Source: Mactra quadrangularis (taxonomy: Eukaryota > Mollusca > Bivalvia > Venerida > Mactridae). From it: a stretch of DNA of 64,000 nt. How positions within the stretch are numbered: the first letter of the stretch is position 1; each line of letters opens with the position of its first letter. Shown piece by piece: positions 46,601 through 58,300 of this stretch. The stretch lies in NCBI GenBank assembly GCA_025267735.1, contig CM046307.1, forward strand, positions 38,245,231 through 38,309,230, in the 5' to 3' direction. The position numbers and the translations under genes are program-made. Below the pieces are notes generated by a model. It ran no database searches. It had not been told where the DNA came from and was given only the letters and a program-made list of their open reading frames with translations.

Positions 46601-49600
46601 TTTGTGATCTTCGCTTTACAAATGTACTATACTAATTTACTTTAGCTCAATTGTGAAACAAGTTCTTACAACTTAGATTAATCATTTTAGAGTCTGCATC
46701 CTGGTCCCCCAGTGCTTAGCTAGTAGGATAAACTCTCTTGCTGAAGGTAACAACAGGGTAAGTTTCGGATGGGATTTGAACCAATGCGGAGCTGGCTATC
46801 CAATGATAACCAGCCCAATGTTGTAACTGCTTGGCCAAGCCCACTCCTACAACAGCAACTAAGTAGATAAACAAAAGATTGTTTTTCATTGATTTCTTTT
46901 TCTTGACAAATAAATGAATGGCATCAAATAGCTCTTAAAATGACCATTTACTTCTTTCCATGAAAATCTCAATGCATTCTGTGAGTTTTGATTGTTAGTT
47001 CCAAATTCAGCAATTAATTAACTTCATGTGCAAAAATAATGACTCCTCTGCTTATGTAAGCATTTTCAGATAAAAAATGTAATAGCTAGTTATTTTTGCA
47101 TTATTTTAATACAATGTACCGCGGGTATTTCCTATTTTTTGGATGCTGCAATAATTTGACTAGTGTTTGTTTACATTTGTCTAAATCCCAGCAAACATGC
47201 GACGTCGCTACAACGTCATTTAAATGTTGGATTTCCGTCGCGAACCACAATCCAACATCGAACACAACAGCTGAAACACCATGTCGTCACGAATTGACAT
47301 TGCTACAATGTCATTGAAAAGTTGGATTTCCATCACGACATCGCAAACCACAATCTTACGACAACCCGACGTCTGAAACACGATGTCATCCCAACATCAC
47401 GTATCGACGTTGCTACAATGTCATTGAAACGTTGGATTTCTGTCACAACATCACAAACCACAATCCAACGTCAAACCGACGTCTGAAACACCATGTCCTC
47501 CCAACGTCACGAATCGACGACGTGTCGACGTTGGGTTTGATGACTCAATATATTTCCATTTGTTATAGTTGTAGATCTAATTGTATAATATTGTACTATG
47601 TTTTGTTTTATGTAATGTAATTGATCAGCTTAAAAAGATAATCAGAATTCATTTGCATTGTATTAAGTTAATTGTAATATGAATCTTCCTGAATGTGAAT
47701 ACCATGTTGTTATGTACTGAAAATCATATGACTGTATATCCTAACACTACAGCCTTGCTACTTTAAGATGATACTGTATATTTAGGAACTATTGTTGTCT
47801 TCTTCTGTGTTTTGTTTGTGATTCAACTTCTGATAGAATGCTAGAGTCCATGTTTTGGTCATGTTTTAGAAATCTTTATTAATAAATATTTTGCTTATTT
47901 TAGGAATCGTGGTTGGCCATACATTGGGTATTAAGAAATAACAATGAAGAAATGGTAGAATATTTAATTAATGCTGGATCTCAGATAGATCATGGAACTG
48001 GCTCAGTAAGTATTTATGTTTTGAATTGTTATAGGGATCAAATTAGGGGTCAAGACCTAACGTCAGCATGAAACCAAAGTGATAAAATACTTTAATGGGA
48101 TTTCATGTTGTACAGATAATACTTTTTAGCTCGACTATTTGGAGAATAGTGGGGCTATCCTACTCAGTTGTGCGGTGGCGTTGGCATTGATCAGCATAAC
48201 ACCTCTTGGTTAAGTTTTTAGGTGCAACATATTTATATCTTTGAATCTACTGAAGGAATTCACTAGAAACTTCACACATGTCAACGGGATTACTATTGGA
48301 GGTCAACTACCAAGCTGCATAACTCTATCATGATGACTTTTGACTGGATTATGGCCTTTTAATACTTAGAAATTTCTTGGTTAAGTTTTTAGGTGCAACA
48401 TTTTTATATCTTTGAAACTACTGAAAGGGATTCACTTGAAACTTCACACATGTCTATGGGGTTACTAATTGATGTCAAATACCAAGTTGCATAACTCTAG
48501 CATGAATTTTGACTGGATTATGGCCCTTTATTATTAAAATTTTTTTGCTGATTTTTTTTGGTGCAACATATTTTTGAAACTTCTGAAGGGATTAACTTGA
48601 TTTACTTGAAACTTCACATATGTCAACGGGGTTAGGAAGGAAGGTTGAATGCCAAGTTGCATAACTCCAGCATGAGTTTTGATTGGTTGTTGCTGTCGTT
48701 TACACAAGTACCCCGAATAGTCGAGCGCGCTGTCCGTGGACTGCTCTTGTCATACTTTTTGCTTAAACATGTACTTTATAATTGCTTATTTGAAACAGAA
48801 AGTCTTTACAATGGGAGCTTAAAATGAGGGGACAATATAGAAATTATTTTATGCTGGCAATGATTTTAGGCAATAATAAATAAAACTATACATGTACTAT
48901 GTGTGAGGACTATGAATTCTGAAAATTGCTTTTAATGAATATATTGAGATAACATCATTCAAGTTTGAATTTAGATAATATATATTCTTTGTAGATTAGT
49001 CTGAGTTTATTGGTTTGGGACCCGGAATTGTTTGAATCAGAGCAAAAGCTGCGGGCATGATCTCAATCTACATATATTATTGCAGGGATGGGGTACTCGT
49101 ACTTGTACTCGAGTATTATGAGTACAAGTACCACTTTTTCCAGTACTCGCCTGTACTCAGTACTCAGGAAAATATATTGTACTCGTACTTGTATTTACTC
49201 AAGTACTGAACTAGCAGTACTTGATACTCATGAGTATTTCTGAGTATTAGCCATCTTATTTCTATCTAATTATGTTTATCTTGAATGAAATGATAATGCA
49301 TTTTTAATTGCCTATCTGATTACAACTTTTATTGGTAGCTATTGTTGTGGGATCATCATTATTTGATATTAAATGTATCATATGCATATCAATGGGATGT
49401 CTGACACCTTTTTGCAGTTTATACCTCTTCATACATTGTAATCCCTGTATTATTGTATACAAGTATTTATATTGTCTTTAGTGGATCGGGACAAAGCTGG
49501 TTGCCTATGATTCAGAGCTTAATTATCTTACTTATGGAAGTGTATTAAAATCTTGGCAGTGCTTTATGTCATATTATTGTATACAATGTATCTAATTAAT

Positions 49601-52067
49601 CTAACCAATCGACAATCTGCATTTGTAGATGTGACCATCCTATATATTCCCAAAATAGATATAAAAAAACAATCTATATTATTTCTGTATTGAAAGGTTG
49701 AGTACATGCATATATTTAAATCGTCAATGACGTCATCTTAGAGAATGGATGACGTCACGTTATATAACAACTTGTGAACTCAGAAAATGAATGGCTGTGA
49801 TTATACTTTGTTGGGGATGATGGTGGTGATGGTTATTTCAAAGTAAACACAAGATATATAATAAAAAGGTTATTCTACATTTTACTGTACAATACAGAAT
49901 ATATTTGGACTCATACTCATTGGACTATCCGCTCATCCAATATGACTTTTCAAGCTGTGTACTTGTCCAAATATATTTCCGTATTGTACCCTAAAATATA
50001 TAATAACCTATAATTATTATAATGTATCATATGTATAAAGTGGTTTTATTTATTCTTGTAGCCGATGGTGACACCTTTTCATGATGCTCTAATGCTAGAA
50101 AGGTTTGGTATTGCTAAGATATTACTGACACATGGGGCTGAAAGTTCTCTTCTAGAAAAGGTATCTTATCAATTAATCTGTCGTACCATTTTATGTATTT
50201 TATTTTAAAGTCTGACAAATTAGCTTGACTTTTCTGAGAATTTTCGGACTTTTCTACGGAGTTGTGGGTTGTCAATAGGGCTGTCAAGTTATACCGGTAT
50301 ATTGCAATATGCAGCTGCGGCAATATGTACCAGGGTATGAATTTAACGTTCCTTATTTAGCAATATTTTTTATATTCATTGAAAAATTCTTCCCTTCTCC
50401 AAATGAAAGTAGGGAAATGTTAGTTTTCCATTGTTCATTAGATTAAAGCTTAAGTTCAAAGAATTTAACCGATCTGGGCGTGTTGGAATGTTCCCGCAAT
50501 ACACTTCTGGAGTATCGTGACAGCCCTAGTTGTCAATGATTTGCCTTATTTTATCTATGTAAACACTGAAGGGGTTCACTTGAAACTTCACTTGTCTATA
50601 GGATTACATTTAGCAGGAAAAGCTAAATTCTATATAACTGGCATGAACATTTTTGACTGTGCAATTCTCTTTTATGCTTGGAACTTTCGGGCTTATCTGA
50701 TTGAAGGAATCCACTAGTAAAATTTATGTACATTTGATGTCTCGTTGTTATAATTGGTTCAACTACATTTACTGCAATTTTATTTCATGGCAAAGTTTGA
50801 TAAAATACACAGCAAAGATATGAAGTTTTGATGGCAAAATTAGTAGATCTCCAATTCAAGGGACCATATTTTGATTCTCAGGTGCTTTGAGGAGCTTGGT
50901 CATGAATAATTTCTACTGCCATTCTTCCCCCTACCACTCATTCTAAATCATGTTGGGCAGTTATAAGTCACTGACAAAAGTATGAGCCTAGTAACTGGTT
51001 AGAAGCCATATGTAGAAATTTAGCCTTTTCAGGAACAGTGAGTAGGTTGATAAACTGCTGTAATATGACCTATACAATGTGTTGCTATGGCGATAAACCC
51101 AACCAAACAAAAATTAACCGAACTTTGTGAGTCAAGAAACATTAACATCATAAAAAGTAAGCTGTATACGTACAATCCACTTGAAGATATGTTTATACAG
51201 ATTCCATGACTGCTACTTTCAATGTCTATGGACCAGCCAAATGTAATCCTGTATAGTCAGGGCTTGAATTTAACACAAAAATTGGACTTGCTAATTTTTG
51301 CGAGTTGATTTTATTTCAAGGCAATTTTTTTCACCATACTTAAAGCGTACATGATAACTATTTATATATGCAATATAAAAGCAACATTGCACTATTTTTA
51401 ACTATGGTTTGAACAATGGTCTTATTGTGGGATAGACAAAGTATATCGAACATGTTTTTAATGTGAATCTTGATTACATGTATATCCTTAATTAATACTA
51501 TCGATCTATCTTGCCATACCAATGCTGATTTGAGCTTTATTTGTTAAGACAGTAAGATATTTGCGGCCAGTTCAACTCGCAAAAAATTGCAAATTTAAGT
51601 AAAAGTTACTTGCAATTTTCAAAATACACTTACATTTTACGAGTATGGGAGCTTAAATTCGAGCCCCGATAGTGTAACCAATACTGTAAGTTGGCCTTGT
51701 ATATAATTAAGACTTTTTCTTTCTTTTTCAGGCTAGGACTGTTCTTCATAACATTTTTTATAAGCCATCCAATTTATCTATTTCCTCAAAATTAAATATT
51801 TCCTCATTTGTGGTAAGAAATGGTTTAATGATTCAAACGTGTGAACTAACAGAATTTGCTGCTTCCTTGAACAAAGATGAAGAAAAGAAATCATTCTTAG
51901 ACCTGGGTTCATCTATAGACATGTCTCTACAAAACATATGTAGACAACAAATTCGTCATCAAGTGAAACAATTGACTCATTGTCAAGGAAAGTCTATATT
52001 TAGAACTATACAAAAGTTACCCATTCCAAAGACGCTAGTTGATTACTTACTATATGATAATGGATGA
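40693..52067 (+). CDS. Ankyrin repeat and SOCS box protein, ASB family (complete, 7 exons)
   Basis: Exons: 40693-40821, 41948-42046, 45874-45972, 46385-46483, 47904-48005, 50062-50160, 51732-52067. Every exon boundary is phase 0, giving 320 residues. Residues 1-43 form a charged helical leader that ends in an ankyrin-like turn. Exons 2-6 each encode one ankyrin repeat of 33-34 residues (for example TLLHEAVQIGSPELVKILL, PLHLASRGGLKDVVILLIQYG, SLHVAAW). The last exon ends in a SOCS box, residues about 274-320: a BC box (SLQNICRQQI) for Elongin B/C and a Cul5 box (LPIPKTLVDYLLYD). Family knowledge: ASB proteins are substrate adaptors of Cullin-5 E3 ubiquitin ligases, and the ankyrin repeats select the target. 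Which ASB subtype this is cannot be decided from the sequence alone. The one-repeat-per-exon layout with all phase-0 introns would allow repeats to be gained or lost. Introns 1, 2 and 5 carry many mobile elements. Confidence 0.92.
40921..41276. mobile_element. hAT-like element with perfect 8-bp duplication, ASB intron 1
   Basis: Ends CAGGGCTCAAATTCAAC and GTTCGAGCCCTG with exact flanking GTATTATA (40913-40920 and 41277-41284). 356 bp, non-coding. A longer relative is at 51260-51670. Confidence 0.87.
41555..41763 (+). pseudogene. Fragment of a non-LTR retrotransposon reverse transcriptase
   Basis: One frame gives NFLSNRQLCVQVEGK. A second gives VSGEPQGSVLGPSLFLF, the SGxPQGSVLGP block of non-LTR reverse transcriptases. 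The first frame resumes as RMFADDT, the FADD catalytic motif. Frameshifts and missing parts between the blocks make it a dead piece of about 200 bp in ASB intron 1. The clade (Jockey/CR1-like) is a guess. Confidence 0.78.
42303..42434 (+). repeat. 37-bp minisatellite, about 4 units
   Basis: Unit GGACCGCTCAATCCCGTATT + TTTACGTGTACTGCCT, lying at the left end of the piggyBac-like element. Its in-frame length produces a repetitive open frame (DRSIPHFYVYCL) at 42322-42507 that is not a gene. Confidence 0.85.
42434..43072 (+). repeat. Three tandem ~212-bp units inside the piggyBac-like element
   Basis: Units start TCATTTTCAATGCGCTATAA-type words near 42436, 42650 and 42865. Each carries TTTATCGAGTAATTACA, AACAACAAGTACAACTCGCG and GGTAATTATCGGCTTTTT. 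Divergence is low, so the expansion is fairly recent. Confidence 0.82.
44299..44823. mobile_element. Inverted-repeat element with near-perfect ~55-bp arms
   Basis: AATCTCTCATACAGAGTTGT...CGATCCTTACAGTGATCT at 44299-44340 is inverted at 44780-44823. Inner arm CTCTGTAAACGTCTCG pairs with CGAGACGTTAACAGAG. The interior contains the short open frame at 44573-44728. Confidence 0.78.
44573..44728 (+). pseudogene. RecQ-like helicase N-terminal fragment captured in a mobile element (51 codons)
   Basis: The open frame starts MSTIDDIAKNYD and continues LRDCQRQAFEHLQDKKGD then LLFSLSVAFGQNSK before a stop. This resembles the start of RecQ-type helicases: a Q-motif-like LRxxQxxAxEHLxxxxD followed by a Walker A region. 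The P-loop GKS is replaced (AFGQN) and nothing beyond it remains, so ATP binding is not expected. It may be a host-gene piece picked up by the element or an element-encoded relic. Homology is a weak inference from a short motif. Confidence 0.4.
45632..45708. repeat. 80-bp hairpin repeat, copy 2
   Basis: GTTGCCCGCAAGACTGAAGT pairs with TACAGTCTTGTGGGCAAC. Same family and loop content (GTAAAAGAGAG / GTTCTTTAACG) as 2218-2297. Confidence 0.65.
45999..46032. repeat. Perfect 34-bp palindrome 26 bp after an ASB splice donor
   Basis: GGACCCTATATTATATA followed by its exact inverse; begins 27 bases past the exon end at 45972. Confidence 0.85.
46690..46850 (-). repeat. tRNA-like SINE head, Leu/Ser-type
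   Basis: The minus strand reads GGGCTTGGCCAAGCAGTTAC (box A), a long variable-arm-like hairpin (GCTGGTTATCATTGGATAGCC) and GGTTCAAATCCC (box B). Acceptor pairing is poor, so it is a SINE or pseudo-tRNA. Confidence 0.55.
47188..47540 (+). repeat. ~120-bp tandem array, three units
   Basis: Units start near 47205, 47315 and 47412 and share CGACRTTGCTACAACGTCAT, GTTGGATTTCYGTCACGAC and CAAACCACAATCCAACG. GC content is well above the flanks, with frequent ACGT/CGAC words. In ASB intron 4. Confidence 0.8.
48127..48755 (-). mobile_element. Pearl-like element with a different core (~170 bp, three units)
   Basis: Minus strand: left end ATGACAAGAGCAGTCCACGG, ...GCGCGCTCGACTATT. Three units (about 48208-48378, 48379-48555, 48556-48690) share GGTGCAACATATTTATATC and GAAACTTCACACATGTC. 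The right end is AGTCGAGCTAAAAAGTA. Ends match the family at 29235-30340 but the core is unrelated. A lone core fragment is at 50560-50665. Confidence 0.75.
49082..49262. repeat. GTACTC/GAGTAC-rich low-complexity stretch
   Basis: Begins CAGGGATGGGGTACTCGTAC, then many overlapping GTACTC, GAGTAC and TACTTG words on both strands. The start looks like a hAT terminus, but no matching right end was found. Confidence 0.5.
49595..50015. repeat. Dispersed repeat, copy 2 (as 14598-14925)
   Basis: AATCTAACCAATCGACAA, TCCAATATGACTTTTCAAG and CGTATTGTACCCTAAAATAT keep the order seen at 14598-14925. Copy 2 has extra sequence in the middle, including two TGACGTCA-type words near 49728-49755. Confidence 0.65.
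50276..50528. mobile_element. hAT-like element with perfect 8-bp duplication, ASB intron 6
   Basis: Ends TAGGGCTGTCAAGTTAT and ATCGTGACAGCCCTA; exact flanks GTTGTCAA at 50268-50275 and 50529-50536. 253 bp, non-coding. Confidence 0.87.
50880..51115 (+). mobile_element. 5'-truncated SINE family A body
   Basis: Matches the 3' body of 7244-7568 (GCTTGGTCATGAATAATTTC ... CTATGGCGATAAACCCAACC) without the tRNA-like head. Confidence 0.65.
51260..51670. mobile_element. hAT-like element related to 40921-41276
   Basis: Ends CAGGGCTTGAATTTAACAC and AAATTCGAGCCCCG. Internal words TTTTTGCGAGTTG, GGATAGACAAAG, CTGATTTGAGC also occur at 40921-41276. The flanking duplication is imperfect. It ends 61 bp before the last ASB exon. 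Confidence 0.7.
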
Positions 52068-52620
52068 TTACTTTCATGGAGAAATGGCAACATACAGATG
52101 GATTGAAATCTGCTCACAGATAACCCTATGATCTAAAAATGACATTATGAAGTCTTCAGTATTATTTGATTTTGGTTTTCAAAAAATGCTATATACACAT
52201 GAGCCAATCAGGGTTTGCTTTTTAGACTTTCGGGGATTTCGCCTTTCAAGTAAAAAACTATCAACGATTCAAATGCCTGACCAATTAAACCTGCTGAGTG
52301 ATACATGTGTCTCCGATTTACTACACAGTTTCTTTCTCGGTGATAAAAGTTGTTCCGTCAATCAACTGACATGTCTTTGTTTCAGTGTCAGGTATTTACT
52401 TATATTGATAAGTGTGTGGATGGGAGTCAAATCTCATTAATACACTAAGCAGTTGTATTTGCCAGTTATACAGGATAGAATAAACACTTCGCCCACATTT
52501 GTCCTGCTCGGTTCATACTTGATTCTAATGTGTAAGGAGTAATCATTATGGATTAGTTAGGTTTCAATGTGCATGAAAGTCTTTCTATACTTAAATACTT
52601 TGATTCAAATTCTCATGGTT
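52068..52620 (+). other. 3' flank/UTR of the ASB gene, containing a segment repeated at 57466-58140
   Basis: AATAAA at 52479-52484 is a candidate poly(A) signal. From about 52190 to 52610 the sequence matches 57466-58140 in the same order (ACGATTCAAATGCCTGACCA, TTAATACACTAAGCAGT, TAGGTTTCAATGTGCATGAA). A 97-residue frame at 52147-52440 is not conserved in the other copy, so it is probably not coding. Confidence 0.6.
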
Positions 52621-53323
52621 GTGTTCTTGTTTTGTAAATTTTATATACTAAAAATAGCCTCTCTTATCAAGGTGTGATAGTCTTGAATTTCAATCTTCAA
52701 AGTCAGATGAACATGTTCTAATCTTGGTCTCAGGATTATTTTGTGGGTCTTCAGCCCTACTTATCACTAAATCAAATGGATAAAAGTTTTCACAACTGCT
52801 TGAGAAGTTCAGGTATTTTAGAAATGTATTTTTCCTGGTGTAAAAAACTGTTGAAATCACCAAGTTTTTGAATTTTAGCATTTTCAAAACTCTGACCTTT
52901 CACTCATGCATTTAATCTTATTTCGTGTACCTTCAATAAAGCAGAGGAGTGCGTTATGGTTGCTTTTATTAAGAGAGGCATATTTTAAAGGTACTCATTC
53001 ACAGATTTCAACTGAAATATCAACTTTTTCTGAAACTATGGAAATTGTTTGGAAACATTCTTAAAGCAGAAAATTAGTGATTTGATAATGACAATTTCAG
53101 TGCAAATTGACATACAAGTACAAATGATGGTGTTTAAAGTAGTAAAAGTCTACCCTGTATGTCACGATATAGTCCATTTTAGTGCATTTTTATGACTTTT
53201 ATTGTATATTTCTTGCACTATAGGTCAGTTTGTCCTAAAATATTAAGACTTAATTTTTTGACACAATTACAGACACTGAATGGTATTTTGAAAATATTAA
53301 AAAATCTTAACCAAATCTGTGAA

Positions 53324-53540
53324 CTAGGGGGCCGTTTCACTAACATTTGCGTAACTTTACGCAAACTTTAGATATTTAAAGTACCTTTTCGTTTGCGTAA
53401 TGTTACGCTAATATTTACGCAAAATATTAGTTACGCAAATCCATTGAAACGCTCTAAGAAACATAACTTTAGGTTACGCTCAAAAGTTACGCAAATGACT
53501 AGTTACGCTTGCGTAAATGCTTTAGTGAAACGGCCCCTAG
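53324..53540. mobile_element. 217-bp fold-back MITE (GGGGCCGTTTCACTAA ends)
   Basis: CTAGGGGGCCGTTTCACTAA at the left is inverted at the right (TTTAGTGAAACGGCCCCTAG). Nearly the whole body is palindromic and built from GTTACGCAA/TTGCGTAAC words. CTAG on both sides may be the target duplication. Confidence 0.78.
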
Positions 53541-54767
53541 TACCTTTAAACAGCTAATCTTAGATCTAAAATTCTTTGTGGTGACTTCTGTTCATAAATG
53601 GAGATAAGAGAAAGGTTCACTAACATATGTTAAAACAATCATTTTTTCATATTTTATGACTAAAGTTTGACCCTGATGTAACCATCTCACAATTACAACT
53701 AATAATTATCTACACTTATCCTAAAGAAAATCAGTACCGTGCCTTTTCTACGCAGTGCAATAGACACAATTTTCAAAATTAATCCTTGTTACGATATACA
53801 CTGATATCTGTATCGAGCATTAATAATAGTATTCAATGTAATGAATATTCTTGCATAAAGGTCAGATCAGGGTCAAACTTTAGGCACTATATTTAAAGAG
53901 AGCTTCACTGGCTGGAAAGCAAACTTAATCCCAGATGATGTTTGTTTAAACATAAGAGTGGAAAATCAAGCATGTTCATCAAGCATTTGAGCACAATGAC
54001 GAGCATAAAATAAAACAGACAATAGCATAATTTTTATCACATTAATATAATACATGTATCAGAAAATAAATCATAAATTAAATCATGTTTATACAATATA
54101 TAACATAGTAATCTTGTTTTCTGTTATGTCAAACACAAATGTTCTTTCTATGCTTTAAGATTAATTATGTTCTTCTTCAATGAAAATACAAGGTGAAAAT
54201 ATGGAATCTTGTATTTTTCACAGTAAAGGGAAAATGAAATGTCAAAATGAAGTCCTCTAAATGAATGTGTCACAATTCAAAGAGGAATGACTTCTCAAAA
54301 TTCCAGTATTTGAGCAATGAATTGCATGAATATGTATATCTAAACTAAACAGATAACATGAAAGAAACAACTGCTAACAGATATTCTATTTGCATCACTA
54401 ATAACCACTTCTCTTCTTTATCACCAAACTTTTGCCAAAATATAACAACTTAGAAAACATCAGTTTTATACTATATTTCATGAAGCCAGGTCTGCCTGCA
54501 AATTTGACCAAAAAATATTCTTTAAAAATCCTTTACAATTCACTGAACTTGAGAAAATATTGAAGTTTCCTGACTCCAAGCCTGCAAGCAACCTTGAAAA
54601 CTTAGTAACTTGATACATGGATATTATAGTATATTGCACATTGTCAGAATTATGAAATAAATTTAAGAATAATGAGAAAGTCTCAATATTCTTAATCAAA
54701 ACTTAATTGGAAATAGAATACTAGACAGACAGTATATTTACATTAAGCCACAACAAAGATAAACCAA

Positions 54768-55246
54768 GGGCCTGTTGCCAAACCATTTCGCTACAAATCA
54801 CTATTAAAAAGTGCTTTCTTGTAGCTATTCTTCATAAGGGTAACAGCTTGCTATTTACGGCACAACCAAGATGGCAGCCTGTGCTGATGTAGAGAAATCG
54901 CTTATTGCAATTGCATGTTTTTAGGGTGATTTTCAAACCAAATACATTTTAAGTCTTTAAAAAGTATAAAATCATTGCAAAAACATATGCTTGTACAACC
55001 AATTACAAATATTAATTAACTTCAGTTCATCTATTGCCAGCCAAACATTAAAAACAAATGGTCGGCAAAGAGCAAGTCAAACAACTGCGAAGCCAGCCAT
55101 TTTGATTCATAACAACAGTCTTGGGTAGCGAAGATTTTTTACGCTAGCTCTCGCTATGTAGCGAAATAAAGCGATATCTTGTAGCAAGTCGTTTCCTATT
55201 ATTTTGTTTCGAAGCGATACCTGGCGATATGCTTAGGCAAGGGGCC
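54768..55246. mobile_element. 480-bp inverted-repeat element (GGGCCTGTTGCC ends)
   Basis: GGGCCTGTTGCCAAACC pairs with GGCTTAGGCAAGGGGCCC-type sequence at the right. The interior is rich in CTACAA, GCGAT and TAGCG words in inverted order. Shares AAAATGGCTG and GCTAGC blocks with 42100-44145. Possible CCAA duplication. Confidence 0.65.
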
Positions 55247-55363
55247 CCAAATCACACATTTTATGATAAATTTCAAAATGACTCCATTCAAAACAAAACA
55301 CATTCACAATATATACTTGTATAAACAAAAGTTAATGAATTGTAAAATGTCTATCTATGACTT

Positions 55364-58300
55364 CTATCTTCCATCAACTAGTTTATCTCTAGCGATCACA
55401 GATTCTTCAAATTTAATCATGAATGTCGTTCCTTTGTGCCAATGTACAGTAACCTTGGCAGGCTGCAAGTAAACAAATAAAATATCAATTTAAAACAAGA
55501 AATATAATGAGAAAACCACATTTACACCGGATTTAATGCAAAAATTACAAATGGAAATAATCCGTTATAAAGCCAGGTAGAGTTGTGGTTACTTTCTAAT
55601 TCTGTTCATCACATGATATGTTATCATTGTATGAAGTTTCATAACGATCTGACAATAAATTGCAGAAATACATTGTATATTGTAAATAAAAAACTTAAAC
55701 ACAATTGTTAACAACACCAGACGCCCACTCAGGTTTCGCCAAACTTTAAGCCGAATTTTTTACTTGAAATTACTATCAACATTTCACAGTATTTACAAAA
55801 GTCAAACTTTACCAATCAGATCTTAAAGAACAAATAACTAATCATAGAATTTCAACAAAGACTAGTTTTTGATGGATTGCTGAAATAGAAGAGTTATTGT
55901 GCTTATACAAGGTATAATTTTGTGTTATAAAATGACTTATTAGTTTACTTATGTCATCATAAGCTGTAAGAACAGAGAATGGGTTGACAACAGCTGCAGT
56001 ATTTATGACGATTTGATGAACATCTGTATAAAGCACCAATAATAACATAATAACTTACAAAATTGGCTCCATTTAATACAGCTTCTATGATTCCTGCAGT
56101 AAATGCAGCACAGTTTAAACTACCTGAATGAAACAAGAAAAACAAATAAAATATAAAACGACATTTATAACTAAGAAGCCAAATTTCCAGTCATCAACAA
56201 CTATACTAATGACTGTTAAAGTAATGTGGATTTTTTTGTCTACTAGCAAATCAAGGTTTTTACTTTTTGTTCAATCTGTTGAATTTTGCATTTGGTTATC
56301 GATCATTGTAAAACTGACAATTTGACACCATATCAAACCATCCTTTCAAACACAGCATGATTTTTATCCAACGCAATATTCATCCCTCAATTTGAGATAC
56401 TTCACACAAATCTTAATTTATTGAACAAACAAAGGCAGTGTTGTGAACTTTTTCAGCATTGTTAATTTGTAAAAATAACTACTTTTTATCATTTGGGTGA
56501 AAACACCTTCAATTTGAGTTCAGAATTATTTGTGTTATAATAATGAACTTTATCAATAAGATAAAATCTTTTACCAGTTTCCTTTTTTATTAAAAGTAAT
56601 GAACATTTACCTTTATCCTTTGGGACAGATATAAATTTATTTACAAGTGGCTCTTTTTCTATTATATAATCTAAAAGACAATTAAGGATTCAACAGGTAT
56701 TTAAATTCCAAAAACAGTATAGAAGTTATACAACAGTAAACCAATAATCTGTAGACAAAATTCTTGTTAACTAAATAGTCAATAAATTTGATTTGATTCA
56801 CAAGATTTCAATATATTTTTCTCTTCTTTCAAACAAAAGAGCTAAGATAACCTTAGATTGCTCACTGCTCGACTAAGTTGACAATGACAATCACATCATA
56901 TATAATTATTATTTAATTATTTAAAGTTTTTTAGTATTTGAACGGGAGTCCTTGTTTGTTTAACTCTGTGTGACTCACTTTCAATATTACTTAAATCTAT
57001 TATGACAAACAGTGTTTTACAACTTGACAATATGACCTAATTTTAAACCTCCCATGAACCATTACTGAACTTGTCAAAGATGTCATCAATATGGAGTTAC
57101 TAACTATGTATGATGAAAATAGGAACTTAAGCCATTGGAATTTTAAGATAATAATCACACCTATAAAAATACAGTAAATTGATTGTTAAATAAGATGGGG
57201 AAAGTAAAGTCTAAATAACTAAAGAATTATAAAAAACAAGGATACAAGTCCTTTCATCATCATTTGCTTGTTCTAATTTATCTGCATCTTTACCAAACAA
57301 TGTCTGAAACAAATAATATTGAGTTAACAAGTTATAACAAAATTCATTTACTTTAAAATCATACATGTATACAATAATTATACATAATACAGAATATTAG
57401 ATATTAACAACAGAATTAATAGCAGCAACAATACTCAGGTAAAAAAGTTGTCTCCCAAGATTTCGCGGAAAGGCTTTAGTTATACCACAAGTTGAAAACT
57501 ATCCATGATTCAAATGCCTGACCAGTTTAACCTGAAGAATGATACACGTCTCTCTGATATACTATGCAGTCAATTTTAAGTGATAAAAGTAGTTCCGTTA
57601 TCTGACAGGTGTTTACATCAATTGATAAGCTTGTGAAAGGGGGTGCAGTCAAGTCTCATTAACACACTAAGCAGTATACATGTACATAGTGATCAATGAA
57701 GTGTTATTTTTAACCACAGCAAATCAAAGGTTTACATTCCATGTTGAGAAGTTTATGTAGTAAGCGCAATAAAATGATTTGTATATTGATAGCACCTGTA
57801 GCTGTTTGATGTAATGATACCGCGGTCATTCATTGTATTACTTGAAGTTTAAGTTATTTTACAGTACTGTACCATAATTATTAATAATACCTACAGAATT
57901 TGTATGCTTAGTGTACAGGGAAAACTGTTCTTCAAGATTTTGTACGGGAAGAAGAGGAAAATAAAATCATTGTATTTTAAACTGATAGTATTTGCAAGTA
58001 ATACAGGGTAGAATTAACATTTCGCCTGCATTTTTGCACTGCTCGATTGGTACTTGAATCTACTGTTTAAGGAATAAACTTTAGTATGGATTTGTTAGGT
58101 TTCAATGTGCATGAAAGTCATTCTGTATTTCAATACTTTGATATTAAGCATTGACTACTTAATAAATCAGCATAAATTTAAATGGTTTATCAGCAAATCA
58201 CTCACCAGGCTGTAAGTGAAGTCACTTTGAAAACTTCAATTACATGGTAATTTCCTCATTAGGAGTAGAACATTAATGAGCAACATAACTGTTTAAAATA

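Larger units (their letters stand above)
52620..55363. other. Intergenic region between the convergent ASB gene and TRAPPC5
   Basis: AT-rich. It contains two inverted-repeat elements (53324-53540 and 54768-55246) and a fragment of the 20567 palindrome family near 53855-53885. Nothing gene-like was seen. Confidence 0.6.

Noticed and set aside
52147..52440. 97-residue open frame after the ASB stop
   Set aside because: Lies in the likely 3' UTR, and the related copy at 57466-58140 does not keep the frame.
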